Shown: in pieces, positions 7,456 through 16,337 of the stretch
Layout of the letters: each line of letters starts with the position of its first letter
Position numbering within the stretch: position 1 is the first letter of the stretch
Origin: Pseudomonadota bacterium
Lineage (GTDB): Bacteria > Pseudomonadota > Gammaproteobacteria > Burkholderiales > Burkholderiaceae_E
Reading direction: 5' to 3'
NCBI GenBank assembly: GCA_023389055.1
Contig: JAEWFA010000050.1
Coordinates: forward strand, 1 to 64,000
Length of the DNA stretch: 64,000 nucleotides
Made by a program: the position numbers and the translations under genes
Notes under the pieces: model-generated
Database searches by the model: none
Told to the model about the DNA's origin: nothing
The model's input: only the letters and a program-made list of their open reading frames with translations

Positions 7456-8060
7456 GCACTCTCCCCGGCACGACCAACGGGCTGCGCGCGGATCTCGCGC
7501 TGATCGCCGCGTGGGTCACGCCCGGATCGCGCGTGCTCGACCTCGGCTGCGGCGACGGTGCGCTGATGGCGCACCTGCAGCGCTCGAAAGGCTGCCGAGG
7601 CTACGGCGTGGAGATCAACGACGCGCAACTGCTTGCCTGCATGGGGCGAGGCATCGACGTCATCCAGCAGGACATCGAATCGGGCCTGGGAATGTTCCAC
7701 GCGCTTGCCTTCGACGTCGTCGTGCTTTCGATGGCGATCCAGGCCACGCGCGAGACCGAGCGCGTATTGCGCGAGATGAGCGAGGTCGGTCGCGAGGGCA
7801 TCGTCTCGTTCCCGAACTTCGGGCACTGGTACCACGCATGGTCGATCCTGCGCGGGCGCATGCCGGTGTCGCGCGAAATGCCCTACGCGTGGTACGACAC
7901 GCCGAACCTGCACCTGGCCACGGTTCGCGACTTCGAGGAGTTCCTCGATCGCCTCGGGCTCGACGTCACGGCGAGCGCCTTCCTCGTCGACGGACGCCCG
8001 GTGCACCGGCTGGCCGGCCTGCGCGCCACGCAGGCGATCTACCGCTTCCGGCGGCGCTGA
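7452..8060 (+). CDS. metW: Methionine biosynthesis protein MetW
   Basis: Protein of 202 residues with a Rossmann SAM-methyltransferase-like fold: RVLDLGCGDGALMAHL, GYGVEIND, and VIQQDIESGL. The PNFGHWYHAWSILRGRMPVSREMPYAWYDTPN region (key core RMPVS...LPYxWYDTPN) is specific to MetW. MetW works with MetX in homoserine acylation in proteobacteria. GTG start at 7452 overlaps the metX stop by 4 bases, so the two are coupled and share the riboswitch. Confidence 0.95.
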   Translation: MSTLPGTTNGLRADLALIAAWVTPGSRVLDLGCGDGALMAHLQRSKGCRGYGVEINDAQLLACMGRGIDVIQQDIESGLGMFHALAFDVVVLSMAIQATRETERVLREMSEVGREGIVSFPNFGHWYHAWSILRGRMPVSREMPYAWYDTPNLHLATVRDFEEFLDRLGLDVTASAFLVDGRPVHRLAGLRATQAIYRFRRR

Positions 8061-8127
8061 AGTCAGCGCACGTCCGCGTATTCCATCTTCGCAGCGCGGC
8101 GTGCTCATCCCGGGCCTCCCGGTTCGT

Positions 8128-9345
8128 TCACGATTGCGCCCCCGGCTCGAGGCGCAACAGGCTGCCGTCGTCCTCGTCGGTAAGCAGGTACAGCAGTCCG
8201 TCGCGGGACGTTCGCACATCGCGTACCCGCTGGCGAAGGTCCTGCAGCAAGCGCTCTTCCTGCACGACGCGGTTCTCCGAGATGCTCAGCCGCGAGAGCA
8301 GTCGGAATTTCAGTGATCCGACGAACGCGTTGCCGCGCCACTCCGGGAATCGATCGCCCACGTAGAACGCCAGTCCCGACGGCGCGATCGACGGCGTCCA
8401 CTGCCACGCCGGCGGTTCGACGTCGGGTCGCTGCGTTCCCTCGCCGATCGTGAAGCCGGTAACGTATTCCTTGCCGTAGGTGATCACCGGCCAGCCGTAA
8501 TTCGCTCCGGCGCGGACGACGTTCACTTCGTCACCGCCCTGCGGGCCATGCTCGTCGATCCACAGCTCTCCGGTGGCCGGATTCAGCGATGCGCCCTGCG
8601 CGTTGCGCAAGCCGTAGGCGAAGACGTCGGGGAGCGCGCCTTCCCGATGCACGAAGGGGTTGTCGTCCGGGACGCTGCCGTCGGCGCGAATGCGGACGAT
8701 CTTTCCGTAGTGGTTGTCCAGCTGCTGGACGCGATCGCGATGCGAGAAGCGATCGCCCATGGTGACGAACATCGTTCCGTCGCGCGCGAACACGATGCGC
8801 GATCCGAAGTGGTTGCCTCCCGAGGGGGCGTCCTTCTGTGCCCAGATGCGCGTAATGCCGCGCAGCGCGGGTGTCGGTCCGTCGGCGAATTCCGCGCGCG
8901 CCACCGCCGTGCGAGCGCCGCCGTCGATCGGCTCGGCATACGACAGGAACACCGCCGGCTCGCGCTCGAAGTCGGGCGAGAGCACGACGTCGAGCAGCCC
9001 GCCCTGGCCTCGTGCGAATACCTTCGGCACGCCCTCGAGCGGCTTGGACAGGCGTCCCGACAGCGAGACGACGCGAAGGCGACCGGGGCGCTCGGAGACG
9101 ATCATGCGTCCGTCGGGCAGGAAGTCGAGCGACCACGGATGCTCCAGACCCGACGCGACACGAGCCACCCGCGGCGCCGCAGAAGCGCCCGGCGCGCCGG
9201 CGGCGGGCGACTGCGCGTGCGCGTCGCGCAGCGCAGCCGGTCCCCATGCGCCGGCGCTCGCTCCTGCGAGCGCGCCCAGCGAGATCGCCCGCATGACGCT
9301 GCGGCGCGAACCATCGCATCGTTCGTCCTGCCTGCAGTGTTTCAT
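8128..9345 (-). CDS. PQQ-dependent soluble aldose sugar dehydrogenase-like protein (YliI/Asd family), exported
   Basis: Protein of 405 residues. The N-terminus has SRRSVMRAISLGALAGASAGA, a twin-arginine-like signal with AHA-Q cleavage. The mature part has the GSDH beta-propeller motifs SGLEHPWSLDFLPDGRMIVSERPGRL, GQGGLLDVVLSPDF, SGGNHFGSRIVFARDGTMFVTMGDR, YGLRNAQGASLNPATGELWIDEHGPQGGDEVN and NYGWPVITYG. The family oxidises aldoses in the periplasm with PQQ. GGAGGGG precedes the ATG at 9345. It is the last gene of the operon that begins with the RuBisCO-like gene; no PQQ synthesis genes are in the window. Confidence 0.88.
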   Translation of the reverse strand: MKHCRQDERCDGSRRSVMRAISLGALAGASAGAWGPAALRDAHAQSPAAGAPGASAAPRVARVASGLEHPWSLDFLPDGRMIVSERPGRLRVVSLSGRLSKPLEGVPKVFARGQGGLLDVVLSPDFEREPAVFLSYAEPIDGGARTAVARAEFADGPTPALRGITRIWAQKDAPSGGNHFGSRIVFARDGTMFVTMGDRFSHRDRVQQLDNHYGKIVRIRADGSVPDDNPFVHREGALPDVFAYGLRNAQGASLNPATGELWIDEHGPQGGDEVNVVRAGANYGWPVITYGKEYVTGFTIGEGTQRPDVEPPAWQWTPSIAPSGLAFYVGDRFPEWRGNAFVGSLKFRLLSRLSISENRVVQEERLLQDLRQRVRDVRTSRDGLLYLLTDEDDGSLLRLEPGAQS

Positions 9346-9424
9346 CCGGTCCCCTCCGTTGCAGCGGGTGGCGCCCGGTTCTCCGCCCGGCTACGGTGCC
9401 GGCCAGATGGCCCGGTTCGCCCGT

Positions 9425-9895
9425 TCAGGCGTCGTCCGGACCCCCGGCGCCGGTGCGGATGAACGCGGCGATCGCTGGGTTGGCGCGCAGCGCGGCGAGC
9501 TCGGCCGCGTCGGGCAGGTGCGGGCGATCGCGGTCGCGGTTCACCAGGCAGAGGAAGCCGAGCGGCTCGTCGTCGGCGCGGAACTGGTGCCAGGTGTGCG
9601 GATCGATCGATACGAGGTCGTGCTCGCCGATTGCGTGGATGCGATCGCCCACGAGGCACCGCCCCCGCCCGCGCAGCACGAGTACCGCGTGCCGATGCTC
9701 GTGCCGCTCGAGCGTCGAATGCCCGTGCGGGCCGATCTCGAAGTAGCGCAACTCGCATCCGAGGTCGGCCTCGCGGAACAGCAGCTGGCGCGTGACGTCG
9801 CGAAACGGGGCGCTGCCGGCGTCCTTGTACGGTGCCACGTCGACGTGCTCCCAGCGCGCCGTACCGGTGCGGCGTCGTAGCGGCGACTCAGCCAT
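9425..9895 (-). CDS. Cupin-domain protein next to a RuBisCO-like protein
   Basis: Protein of 156 residues with one cupin barrel. Metal ligands are visible as H65-E-H67 in STLERHEHRHAVLVLRGRG and H103 in PHTWHQFRA; the usual motif-1 Glu is missing and H69 may replace it. The C-terminal GFLCLVNRDRDRPHLPD is conserved in a cupin family found in many proteobacteria. It starts inside the end of the RuBisCO-like gene (8-base overlap), so the two are co-translated. In Rhodospirillum rubrum a cupin acts after a RuBisCO-like isomerase to release methanethiol from methylthioxylulose phosphate; whether this one does the same is inference from the pairing. Confidence 0.85.
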   Translation of the reverse strand: MAESPLRRRTGTARWEHVDVAPYKDAGSAPFRDVTRQLLFREADLGCELRYFEIGPHGHSTLERHEHRHAVLVLRGRGRCLVGDRIHAIGEHDLVSIDPHTWHQFRADDEPLGFLCLVNRDRDRPHLPDAAELAALRANPAIAAFIRTGAGGPDDA

Positions 9896-11084
9896 CGCTC
9901 GTCCGCTCGTCGTGGACTGCGACGGCTTCGTCGTCGACCGACGCTGCGCTTGCCACCTGTAGCGCGAATCGGGCAGCGCGCTCGGCGAGTGCGTCGCCGG
10001 CCCGCAGAAGGTCGCCGCCGATCAGCAGCATCGTGTCCGTGCCGTAGGCCCGGACGATCTCGTCGATGCGCTCGATGCGCAGGCCGCCGGCGGGTACCGG
10101 CAGCGCCGGCCGGTGCGCGCCGAGCGGCGCTCGCGCACGATCGGCGATCGCCAGGCATTCGGCGCGGGTGTTGCCGAAGCGGCCTCCCCAGTTCGGGAAG
10201 ATCGTCGCGTCGGCGCCGAACAGCCGGAACAGGCGCCCGAGCAGCAGCGGCGGCTCGATGCGCAGGTGGCCGGCGAACGCGGGATGCGCGAGCAGCGGCA
10301 CGCCGGCCTCGGCGCGAACGAGTTCGGCGAAGGTCGGAACGCCGATGATCATCGGGCAGCACAGCAGCGCGCCCACACCCTCGGCGCGAGCGATCGCCAG
10401 CTGCGCGGCGAGCCGTCGTGGTCCGCCGGAGAGCGTCGGCGCATAGATCGAGCGGTGCCCGGCGAGCGAGCCGGATGCATCGCGCTTCTCGCGATTGGCG
10501 CGTTCGATCGCGCGTTGCACGAGCGGGACTCGCTGCGCGAAGGGCGCGCAGGCCTGGTCGGCAATGCCGTGGTCGTCCTTGACGACGTCGATGCCGGCCC
10601 GTGCGAGGACGTACGCGAGTTCGGCGAGCGCCCAGGCGTCGAGCCCCTGCGGCTTGAGCGCCGTGCAGCTGAGCGGGCGGTACGGTGCGGGCGATGCGCC
10701 CGAAGGCGAGGTCGCCGCACGCCATCCGGCGATGCCGAAGCGCGGTCCCGGCAGCTTCGCGAGCGCGGCGGCGGGCAACTCGAGATCGATCAGTTCGACG
10801 TCCGGTTGCAGCGAGCAGTTTCCGAACACGACGTTGAGCATCTGGCCCGGCTCGTCGCCGGTCGTTTCGACGGCGAGCGCGAGGACGACGTCGAAGCGAT
10901 CGTCGCGTTGCGCCGACGGTTCGATGGTGACGACCTCGCCGACGATCTGCGCGCGCACGCGCTCGTCGCGCACGGCCTCGATCGGCATCTCGATCGACTG
11001 TTCGACGGCAAGGGCTCGGGCACGCGCGTCGATCGCATCGGCGGAGCACTGCAGCCGGTAGCGGACGGACATCCGGGCAGACAT
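9888..11084 (-). CDS. RuBisCO-like protein (form IV), non-carboxylating
   Basis: Protein of 398 residues showing the RuBisCO large-subunit barrel. SCTALKPQGL (K144) matches the T-x-K-P-x-x-G-L catalytic Lys175 region, and GIDVVKDDHGIADQ (K169, D170, D171) matches the carbamylated Lys201 and metal Asp203, but the metal Glu204 is His172. H267 in LLAHPAF fits His294. The loop-6 motif GxxGKxEG with Lys334 is absent (FPNWGGRFGN instead), so CO2 fixation is ruled out. Form IV proteins catalyse enolisation/isomerisation, for example of methylthioribulose phosphate, or act in apiose-type sugar acid routes. A TATGCT hexamer lies just 6 bases before the first ATG (11084), so the second ATG at 11072 may be the true start. 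Confidence 0.9.
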   Translation of the reverse strand: MSARMSVRYRLQCSADAIDARARALAVEQSIEMPIEAVRDERVRAQIVGEVVTIEPSAQRDDRFDVVLALAVETTGDEPGQMLNVVFGNCSLQPDVELIDLELPAAALAKLPGPRFGIAGWRAATSPSGASPAPYRPLSCTALKPQGLDAWALAELAYVLARAGIDVVKDDHGIADQACAPFAQRVPLVQRAIERANREKRDASGSLAGHRSIYAPTLSGGPRRLAAQLAIARAEGVGALLCCPMIIGVPTFAELVRAEAGVPLLAHPAFAGHLRIEPPLLLGRLFRLFGADATIFPNWGGRFGNTRAECLAIADRARAPLGAHRPALPVPAGGLRIERIDEIVRAYGTDTMLLIGGDLLRAGDALAERAARFALQVASAASVDDEAVAVHDERTSDG

Positions 11085-11233
11085 GCGTCAAGCATACCGC
11101 CGACGATTCGGCTGCCCGGTCGAAGGCCTCGTCCACAAGGACGGCGACCTTCGTCGGTACCCGGCCGCAGGGACGAGCGCGATGCGACCTCCGTTGGATG
11201 GTCGGCGCGACCGGCCGCAACTAGTTTTGCGGG

Positions 11234-14200
11234 ATGGGACATCGACACCGACCGGCGCGACTGCTGCTTGCAGCCTGGTTCGCATTTTCGTGCAGCGTTG
11301 CGGATGCGGCGGACGGGCTCGCATCGATCTTGGGCGCGTCGCCGGCCGTCCCCGGCACCTGCACGCCCGCGGGCGGCGCGCCCGCCGCGGTCGATTCCCC
11401 GCATCCGATCGGCGGCGGCATCGGCATCGGTGTCGGCGGCGGCGCGATCGCACAGTTCATCGCCGAGGTCGAACGCGCGAGCCGCCCGCCGCGTGCTGCC
11501 CCGGTGGTGTGCGATGCGCCCCGACCGCCGCGGCGCGAGCCGGCGAGCCTGTCTGCGTCGTCGATCGATCGTGCGGCGGGAAATCCCGTGGACGTCGTCA
11601 CCGGCAACAAGTACGAGCGGCACGTCGACGTCGTGCTGGCGCACGCGCAGTCCAGCGTGCTGTCGCCCGACGGACTTGCCGATGCCTTCGGCCTGCCGAA
11701 GGACGACACGCTGAACCTGCTGCTCGCCCGGCACTACAACAGCCGCAGCGATTTCGCGCTGTCGCTCGGACGCGGCTGGAGCCACAGCTTCGAGACGCGG
11801 CTCGCGCGCATCGTTCGCGATGGACGCGTCGAGTTGCAGATCGTCCAGGCCGACGGGCGCCGCATCGTGTTCCGGCCGCAGCCTCGGAGCGCGAGTCGCG
11901 CGTCGATGCCCGCCGTGCCCGATGCCTCCTTGCCGGGTGCCGAGCGTGCGGTCGACGAGTCGCGGCGTTATGCGTCGCGGACGATCGACGACGGCCTGCT
12001 CGACGAGCAGCGGCGAAACGGCGTCGCGATCGCCTTCGTCTGGCGCTGGCCGGACGGTCGCCTGCTGCATTTCGATCGTGACGGACTGCTCGAGTCGATC
12101 GTGGCGGCGGATCGCGATCGCATCGGCCTGCGCCGCGACGACCGGGGTCGGCTTGCCGAGGTGCGCGACGACGCCGGACGAGCGATCGGCTTCGAATACG
12201 ACGACGTTCGCCTGATCGCGTTGCGGCTGCCCGACGGCCAGCGCATCCGCTACGAGTTCGATGCGCAGCGCCAACTCGCGGCCGTGCACTATCCCGACGG
12301 GCGCACGCTGCGCTACGAGTACGACGATCCGCGTGCCTTCCATCGGCTCACGTCGGTGGTCGACACCGACGGCAGGCGCAGCGAATACCGCTATGGCGAA
12401 GACGGTCGCGTCGCCAGTTCGCGAGGGATCGGGGAAGTGCAGGCGCAGGCGCTGCACTTCGACTACGAGGTGCCGGCGCGTGCCGGCTTGCGGGGAACGA
12501 CGACCATCCGCGTCGACGGGTCGGTGACCCGGTATCGATGGATCGACGTCGGCGGCGAACCGGTGCTCGTCGCGTCCGAAGGCGACGGATGTCGGCGATG
12601 CCCGCCGGTGGGGCTGAAGGTCCGGGTCGGCCCCGCCGGGCGCGCCGTGGCGCTCGGCGAGATGCGCATCCGTCATGACGCACAGGGCCGCGTGATCGAG
12701 CGGCGCATCGACCCGCGCGAGGGACGCGCCGCGTGGTTCGAGCGATTCTCGTATGCCGCCGGTTCGCCGTGGCCGGCGCCGGTGCGGATCGTGCGGCCGA
12801 GCGTCGTCCCCGGGCGCGAGGCGAAGATCGAGCTTCGCTACAACGAGCGGCTACAGGTCGTCGCCATCGATTTCGAGGGCCACCTGCCCGACGCCGACGG
12901 CACGCAGGCGCTGCGCGCGTCGGTTCGTTTCGATTACGTCGGCTCTGCCACGCAACCCGGGAGCGAGGCCGCGCGCGGTCGCCTGGCGTCGATCGTCCGC
13001 GTTTCGGCGGACGGCAGCGGCCAGCGGACGAGCTTCCGCTACGACGCGCAGCGCCGACTCGTCGGCGTGTACGCAGGCGCGACGATTTCGCACCGCGTCG
13101 AGCGTGACGCACTCGGGCGCGCGATCGTCGAGCGTCTTCCCGACGGAACGACGCGACGGCGCAGTTTCGACGCTGCCTGGCGCCTGGCGAGCACGGCTTC
13201 GCGCGGAACGACGATTTCGTTCGGCTACGACGAGGCGGGGCGGCCTCGCACGATCGACTGGTCGGGCGGCGAACGATGGACCATCCGTATCGCCGGGCGC
13301 GGGGTCGAGATCGAGTCGAATCACGGATGGCGCGAACGCATCGCGCCCGGTGCGAAGCGCGCGGCGCCGCCGGGGCTGCCGGTGGCGCTGGCGCACGCTG
13401 CACTGGGTCGCCACGTGATCGTCGACGCGCAGGGCCGGCGAACGGAGCGTCTGTACGATGACCTCGGTCGGCTGGTCGAGTCGCGCTCGCCGCACGAAGG
13501 GCGCAAGCGCTACCGCCATGACGGATTCGGGCGCCTGTCGAGCATCGCCTTCGCCGACGGCGGCGTCGACGCTCGCGAGCACGATTCGGGCGGGCGACTC
13601 GTGCGCCGGCTGCAGCGCGCCGGCGACGATCGTGTCGAGACGACTTTCCGTTACCAGGGCGCGCAGTTGTTCGCGGTCGAGCACGATGGGCAGCGATCGA
13701 TCGTTCGCCACGACGACGAGGGCCGGGTCGTCGAGCGGCTCGAGACGCGCGAGGGCCGGGATTTCCACGAACGGCTCGAATACGACGAGCGCGGACGTCT
13801 CGCGATGCAGTGGCTCGTCGACGGTTCGCGCCTGCGGCATCGCTACGATGCGCTCGGGCGCCGCGAAGCACTCGAGCTGGCGTTTCCCGGCGAAGACTCT
13901 TTTCAAACGCTCGCGCGTCTGGGCGCGGCAGGCGCAGCGGGCGTAACGACGCTGCAGCTCGGCAACGGCATCCGCTTCGAGCGGCGCGACGATCGCAACG
14001 GGCAGCCCGTGTCCCTGTCCTGGACGCGTGCGGACGATGCGCGGCCCGGCCGCGCGGTGGACGCAGCGCAGTCGCTGCCGTTTCGGCGCCTGCGATGGGA
14101 CGCCACCGGCGTGCCGCTGTCGATCGCGCACGAAGCCGGCGAAGACCGTTATGCGTACGACCGCTTCGGTCGGCTGATCGCGCGCGAGCGGCACGCTTCG

Positions 14201-15943
14201 GCCGACGAACCGGTCGATGCGCGGAGAGCGGCGCACGTCGAGTATTTCGCGCTCGACGCGCTCGGTGAACGGCTTGCGACGCGGCGCAGGGATGGAAGCG
14301 AGACGCGCCGCGTCGAGGTGACGCGCGACGCGACCGGGCTGCCTGCGAAATACGGCGCGCTCACGTTGCGGTATGGCGCGCAGCGCCGCATCGTCGAGGC
14401 GCGGGCTGAGGCGATGCACGCGCGTTACCGCTACGACGCCTTCGGCCGCCGGATCGTCAAGCGCGTCGAGCGTGCGATCGCTGCTCCGGGCGCGACGTCA
14501 AACGACGCAACGGCGACGTCCGACGGCGATCGCGGATTCCTCTACCGCGACCAGCGGCTCTCGGGTGAAACCGATCGCGACGGCCGCTTGCTGCGCCAGT
14601 ACGTGTACTGGAACGCGCTTCCGATCGCCGTGCTCGAGCACGGTGCGGCGAAGACCTCGATTGCCTGGCTGCACGGCGATCACCTGGGCGCTCCGGTCTT
14701 CGCGACCGACGAAGCCGCGAACGTCGTATGGCGCGGTGAGCGCGACGCCTGGGGCGGCCTCGTGCACGAGGCGGGCTCGTTTCGCCAGCCGCTGCGGCTT
14801 CCCGGGCAGTACCACGACGCGGAAAGCGGGCTGCACGACAACCTGATGCGCAGCTACGACCCGCAGGCAGGGCGCTACCTCGAGCCGGATCCGCTCGGCC
14901 TCGCAGCCGGCTTCGATCCCCATGCGTACGCCGACGGGAACCCGCTCGTCGCGATCGATCCGCTCGGACTGCTCCTGTTCGCCTTCGACGGTACCGGCAA
15001 TGGTGCAAGCGGCGTCGGCGGCGAGGACGTCTCCAACGTGCGCAAGTTCTTCGAGGCGTCGGACGATCCCGACAAGTGGTACATGGCCGGCGTGGGCCGG
15101 GACGACTATCCGAGCGGCATCACCGCAACGCCGCTGGACTGGGCCGAGGCGCGCACCGCTCGCGAGCGTGTCGACTGGATGCTCGGAACGCTCGACCGCT
15201 TCCTGGACGACGCGTGGATCGGGCGCATCGCGCCGGTCGACGTCATCGGCTTTTCGCGGGGCGCGGCGATGGCGCGCGACTTCGTCAATCGCGTCTCGTC
15301 GTTGATCGACGACGGGCATTTCCGCGATCGCGGCGTCTGCGTCGACCTGCGCTTCCTGGGGCTGTGGGACACCGTCGCCCAGTTCGGGTTCCTCGGGCTG
15401 GCGAACCAGAGTTGGCAGCTGGCCATTCCTTCGGCGGTGCGCGCGACTTTCCATGCAGTTGCCGTCAACGAGCATCGCACGCTCTTTCCGCTCGAGTCGG
15501 CTCTCGGCAGTCCGGCCTGGGTGGTCGAGCGCGGCTTCGTCGGCAGCCATGCCGACATCGGTGGCGGAAATGCCGAGGGCGATCTTCCCGACGTCACGCT
15601 CGCCTGGATGACCCGCATGGCGCAGTCGCTCCGCGTTCCGGTGCGCGATCCGGCGCCGGGACATTCGGTGGTCACCGAGCCTCTCGTACACGGTCGTGAC
15701 TACGTCGGCAAGACCGATCGCAGCGTCTATCGGCGCGACGCCGCCGGGCGCGTCGTGCAGCAGGCATCGCAGCGCACGGCGGTCGTGCCGGGGCTCGACT
15801 GGAAGGAGTCGCTCGCTTTTCTCGTTCCGTTCCCGCAGCGCCAGCCCGACGCCGACGCGTGGCCATCGCTGGTGGGGCGGGTGGACATGGAGGCCTATGG
15901 GGCGTGGTTGCGGGACGCCTACGGCGTCGAGGTCCGACGCTGA
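11234..15943 (+). CDS. Secreted RHS/YD-repeat protein with C-terminal DUF2235 (Tle1-like) hydrolase domain
   Basis: Giant protein of 1569 residues. Residues 1-25 look like a Sec signal (LLLAAWFAFSCSVADA). Around 115-190 there is a DUF6531-like entry domain (NPVDVVTGNKYERHVD...RGWSHSFETRL). Then come about 1000 residues of YD repeats (RYEFDAQRQLAAVHYPDGRTLRYEYDD type, many G-R-x3-x-Y-D units). The RHS core ends at 1242-1246 with DPLGL, the self-cleavage site in other RHS toxins. The tail (1247-1569) is a DUF2235/T6SS-phospholipase-like alpha/beta hydrolase: FDGTGN (D1252), nucleophile GFSRG (S1341), FLGLWDTV (D1379), GSHADIGGG (H1439). No PAAR/VgrG and no obvious immunity gene are adjacent. 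Likely a contact or secreted toxin, or an exported enzyme. Confidence 0.88.
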   Translation: MGHRHRPARLLLAAWFAFSCSVADAADGLASILGASPAVPGTCTPAGGAPAAVDSPHPIGGGIGIGVGGGAIAQFIAEVERASRPPRAAPVVCDAPRPPRREPASLSASSIDRAAGNPVDVVTGNKYERHVDVVLAHAQSSVLSPDGLADAFGLPKDDTLNLLLARHYNSRSDFALSLGRGWSHSFETRLARIVRDGRVELQIVQADGRRIVFRPQPRSASRASMPAVPDASLPGAERAVDESRRYASRTIDDGLLDEQRRNGVAIAFVWRWPDGRLLHFDRDGLLESIVAADRDRIGLRRDDRGRLAEVRDDAGRAIGFEYDDVRLIALRLPDGQRIRYEFDAQRQLAAVHYPDGRTLRYEYDDPRAFHRLTSVVDTDGRRSEYRYGEDGRVASSRGIGEVQAQALHFDYEVPARAGLRGTTTIRVDGSVTRYRWIDVGGEPVLVASEGDGCRRCPPVGLKVRVGPAGRAVALGEMRIRHDAQGRVIERRIDPREGRAAWFERFSYAAGSPWPAPVRIVRPSVVPGREAKIELRYNERLQVVAIDFEGHLPDADGTQALRASVRFDYVGSATQPGSEAARGRLASIVRVSADGSGQRTSFRYDAQRRLVGVYAGATISHRVERDALGRAIVERLPDGTTRRRSFDAAWRLASTASRGTTISFGYDEAGRPRTIDWSGGERWTIRIAGRGVEIESNHGWRERIAPGAKRAAPPGLPVALAHAALGRHVIVDAQGRRTERLYDDLGRLVESRSPHEGRKRYRHDGFGRLSSIAFADGGVDAREHDSGGRLVRRLQRAGDDRVETTFRYQGAQLFAVEHDGQRSIVRHDDEGRVVERLETREGRDFHERLEYDERGRLAMQWLVDGSRLRHRYDALGRREALELAFPGEDSFQTLARLGAAGAAGVTTLQLGNGIRFERRDDRNGQPVSLSWTRADDARPGRAVDAAQSLPFRRLRWDATGVPLSIAHEAGEDRYAYDRFGRLIARERHASADEPVDARRAAHVEYFALDALGERLATRRRDGSETRRVEVTRDATGLPAKYGALTLRYGAQRRIVEARAEAMHARYRYDAFGRRIVKRVERAIAAPGATSNDATATSDGDRGFLYRDQRLSGETDRDGRLLRQYVYWNALPIAVLEHGAAKTSIAWLHGDHLGAPVFATDEAANVVWRGERDAWGGLVHEAGSFRQPLRLPGQYHDAESGLHDNLMRSYDPQAGRYLEPDPLGLAAGFDPHAYADGNPLVAIDPLGLLLFAFDGTGNGASGVGGEDVSNVRKFFEASDDPDKWYMAGVGRDDYPSGITATPLDWAEARTARERVDWMLGTLDRFLDDAWIGRIAPVDVIGFSRGAAMARDFVNRVSSLIDDGHFRDRGVCVDLRFLGLWDTVAQFGFLGLANQSWQLAIPSAVRATFHAVAVNEHRTLFPLESALGSPAWVVERGFVGSHADIGGGNAEGDLPDVTLAWMTRMAQSLRVPVRDPAPGHSVVTEPLVHGRDYVGKTDRSVYRRDAAGRVVQQASQRTAVVPGLDWKESLAFLVPFPQRQPDADAWPSLVGRVDMEAYGAWLRDAYGVEVRR

Positions 15944-16055
15944 AGGGCACGCCGAGGAGGCCGCATGGGGGCGCACGGCGGCGCGTACGGGTAGCGGCAG
16001 CGCCATCGCGTAGCCGATCGCCGCCGGGTCTTTTCATCCGACCCAAAGAGACGAC

Positions 16056-16109
16056 CTCGCCCGCAAAGGCGCGGGCCCACGGTCGCGGGCGCGCCTTTGC
16101 GCAGGCGAG
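16056..16109. repeat. Large inverted repeat (REP-like hairpin)
   Basis: CGCAAAGGCGCG (16062-16073) is a perfect 12-bp inverted match of CGCGCCTTTGCG (16090-16101), and the outer arms CTCGCC (16056-16061) and GGCGAG (16104-16109) also pair, giving an 18-bp interrupted stem with a 16-base loop. Confidence 0.85.
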
Positions 16110-16281
16110 AAGCGCAGCAGCGCCGGCGCGCGCGCGAAGCGCGCGTCGTCATCACTATCGCGGCCGCAATGTTCGAGCGCAGCGAGCGAAGCTCGCGCAG
16201 CGAGTTCGGCCGCGCAGCCGGCGCTGGGAGCATCGCAGCGAACCCCGCGAAGCGGGGCTGCGCATCGGCGCGTCCGCCGCA

Positions 16282-16329
16282 GACGGTGCGCGCCTTTGCC
16301 CGCGCGACGGTGCGCGCCTTTGCACGCGC
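16282..16329 (+). repeat. 24-bp tandem duplication
   Basis: Two adjacent 24-bp units (16282-16305 and 16306-16329) differ at one base (C/A at unit position 19). Each contains GGTGCGCGCCTTTGC; its GCGCGCCTTTGC core also forms one arm of the hairpin at 16056-16109. Confidence 0.9.
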
Positions 16330-16337
16330 CGATACGC

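Larger units (their letters stand above)
15944..16337. other. 394-bp repeat-rich spacer between convergent RHS and dctM genes
   Basis: No gene with credible composition is seen. The spacer is packed with palindromes and repeats: a large hairpin (16056-16109), GCGCGC-rich palindromes near 16130, a repeated GCGCAGCGAG near 16178-16206, a CCCCGC-GAA-GCGGGG hairpin (16243-16257), and a 24-bp tandem duplication (16282-16329). It looks like an intergenic repeat cluster that may also end transcription from both sides. Confidence 0.7.

Noticed and set aside
12348..13871. Long minus-strand frame in the RHS gene
   Set aside because: Arg/Ala/Pro-rich shadow of the YD repeats with no recognisable motif.
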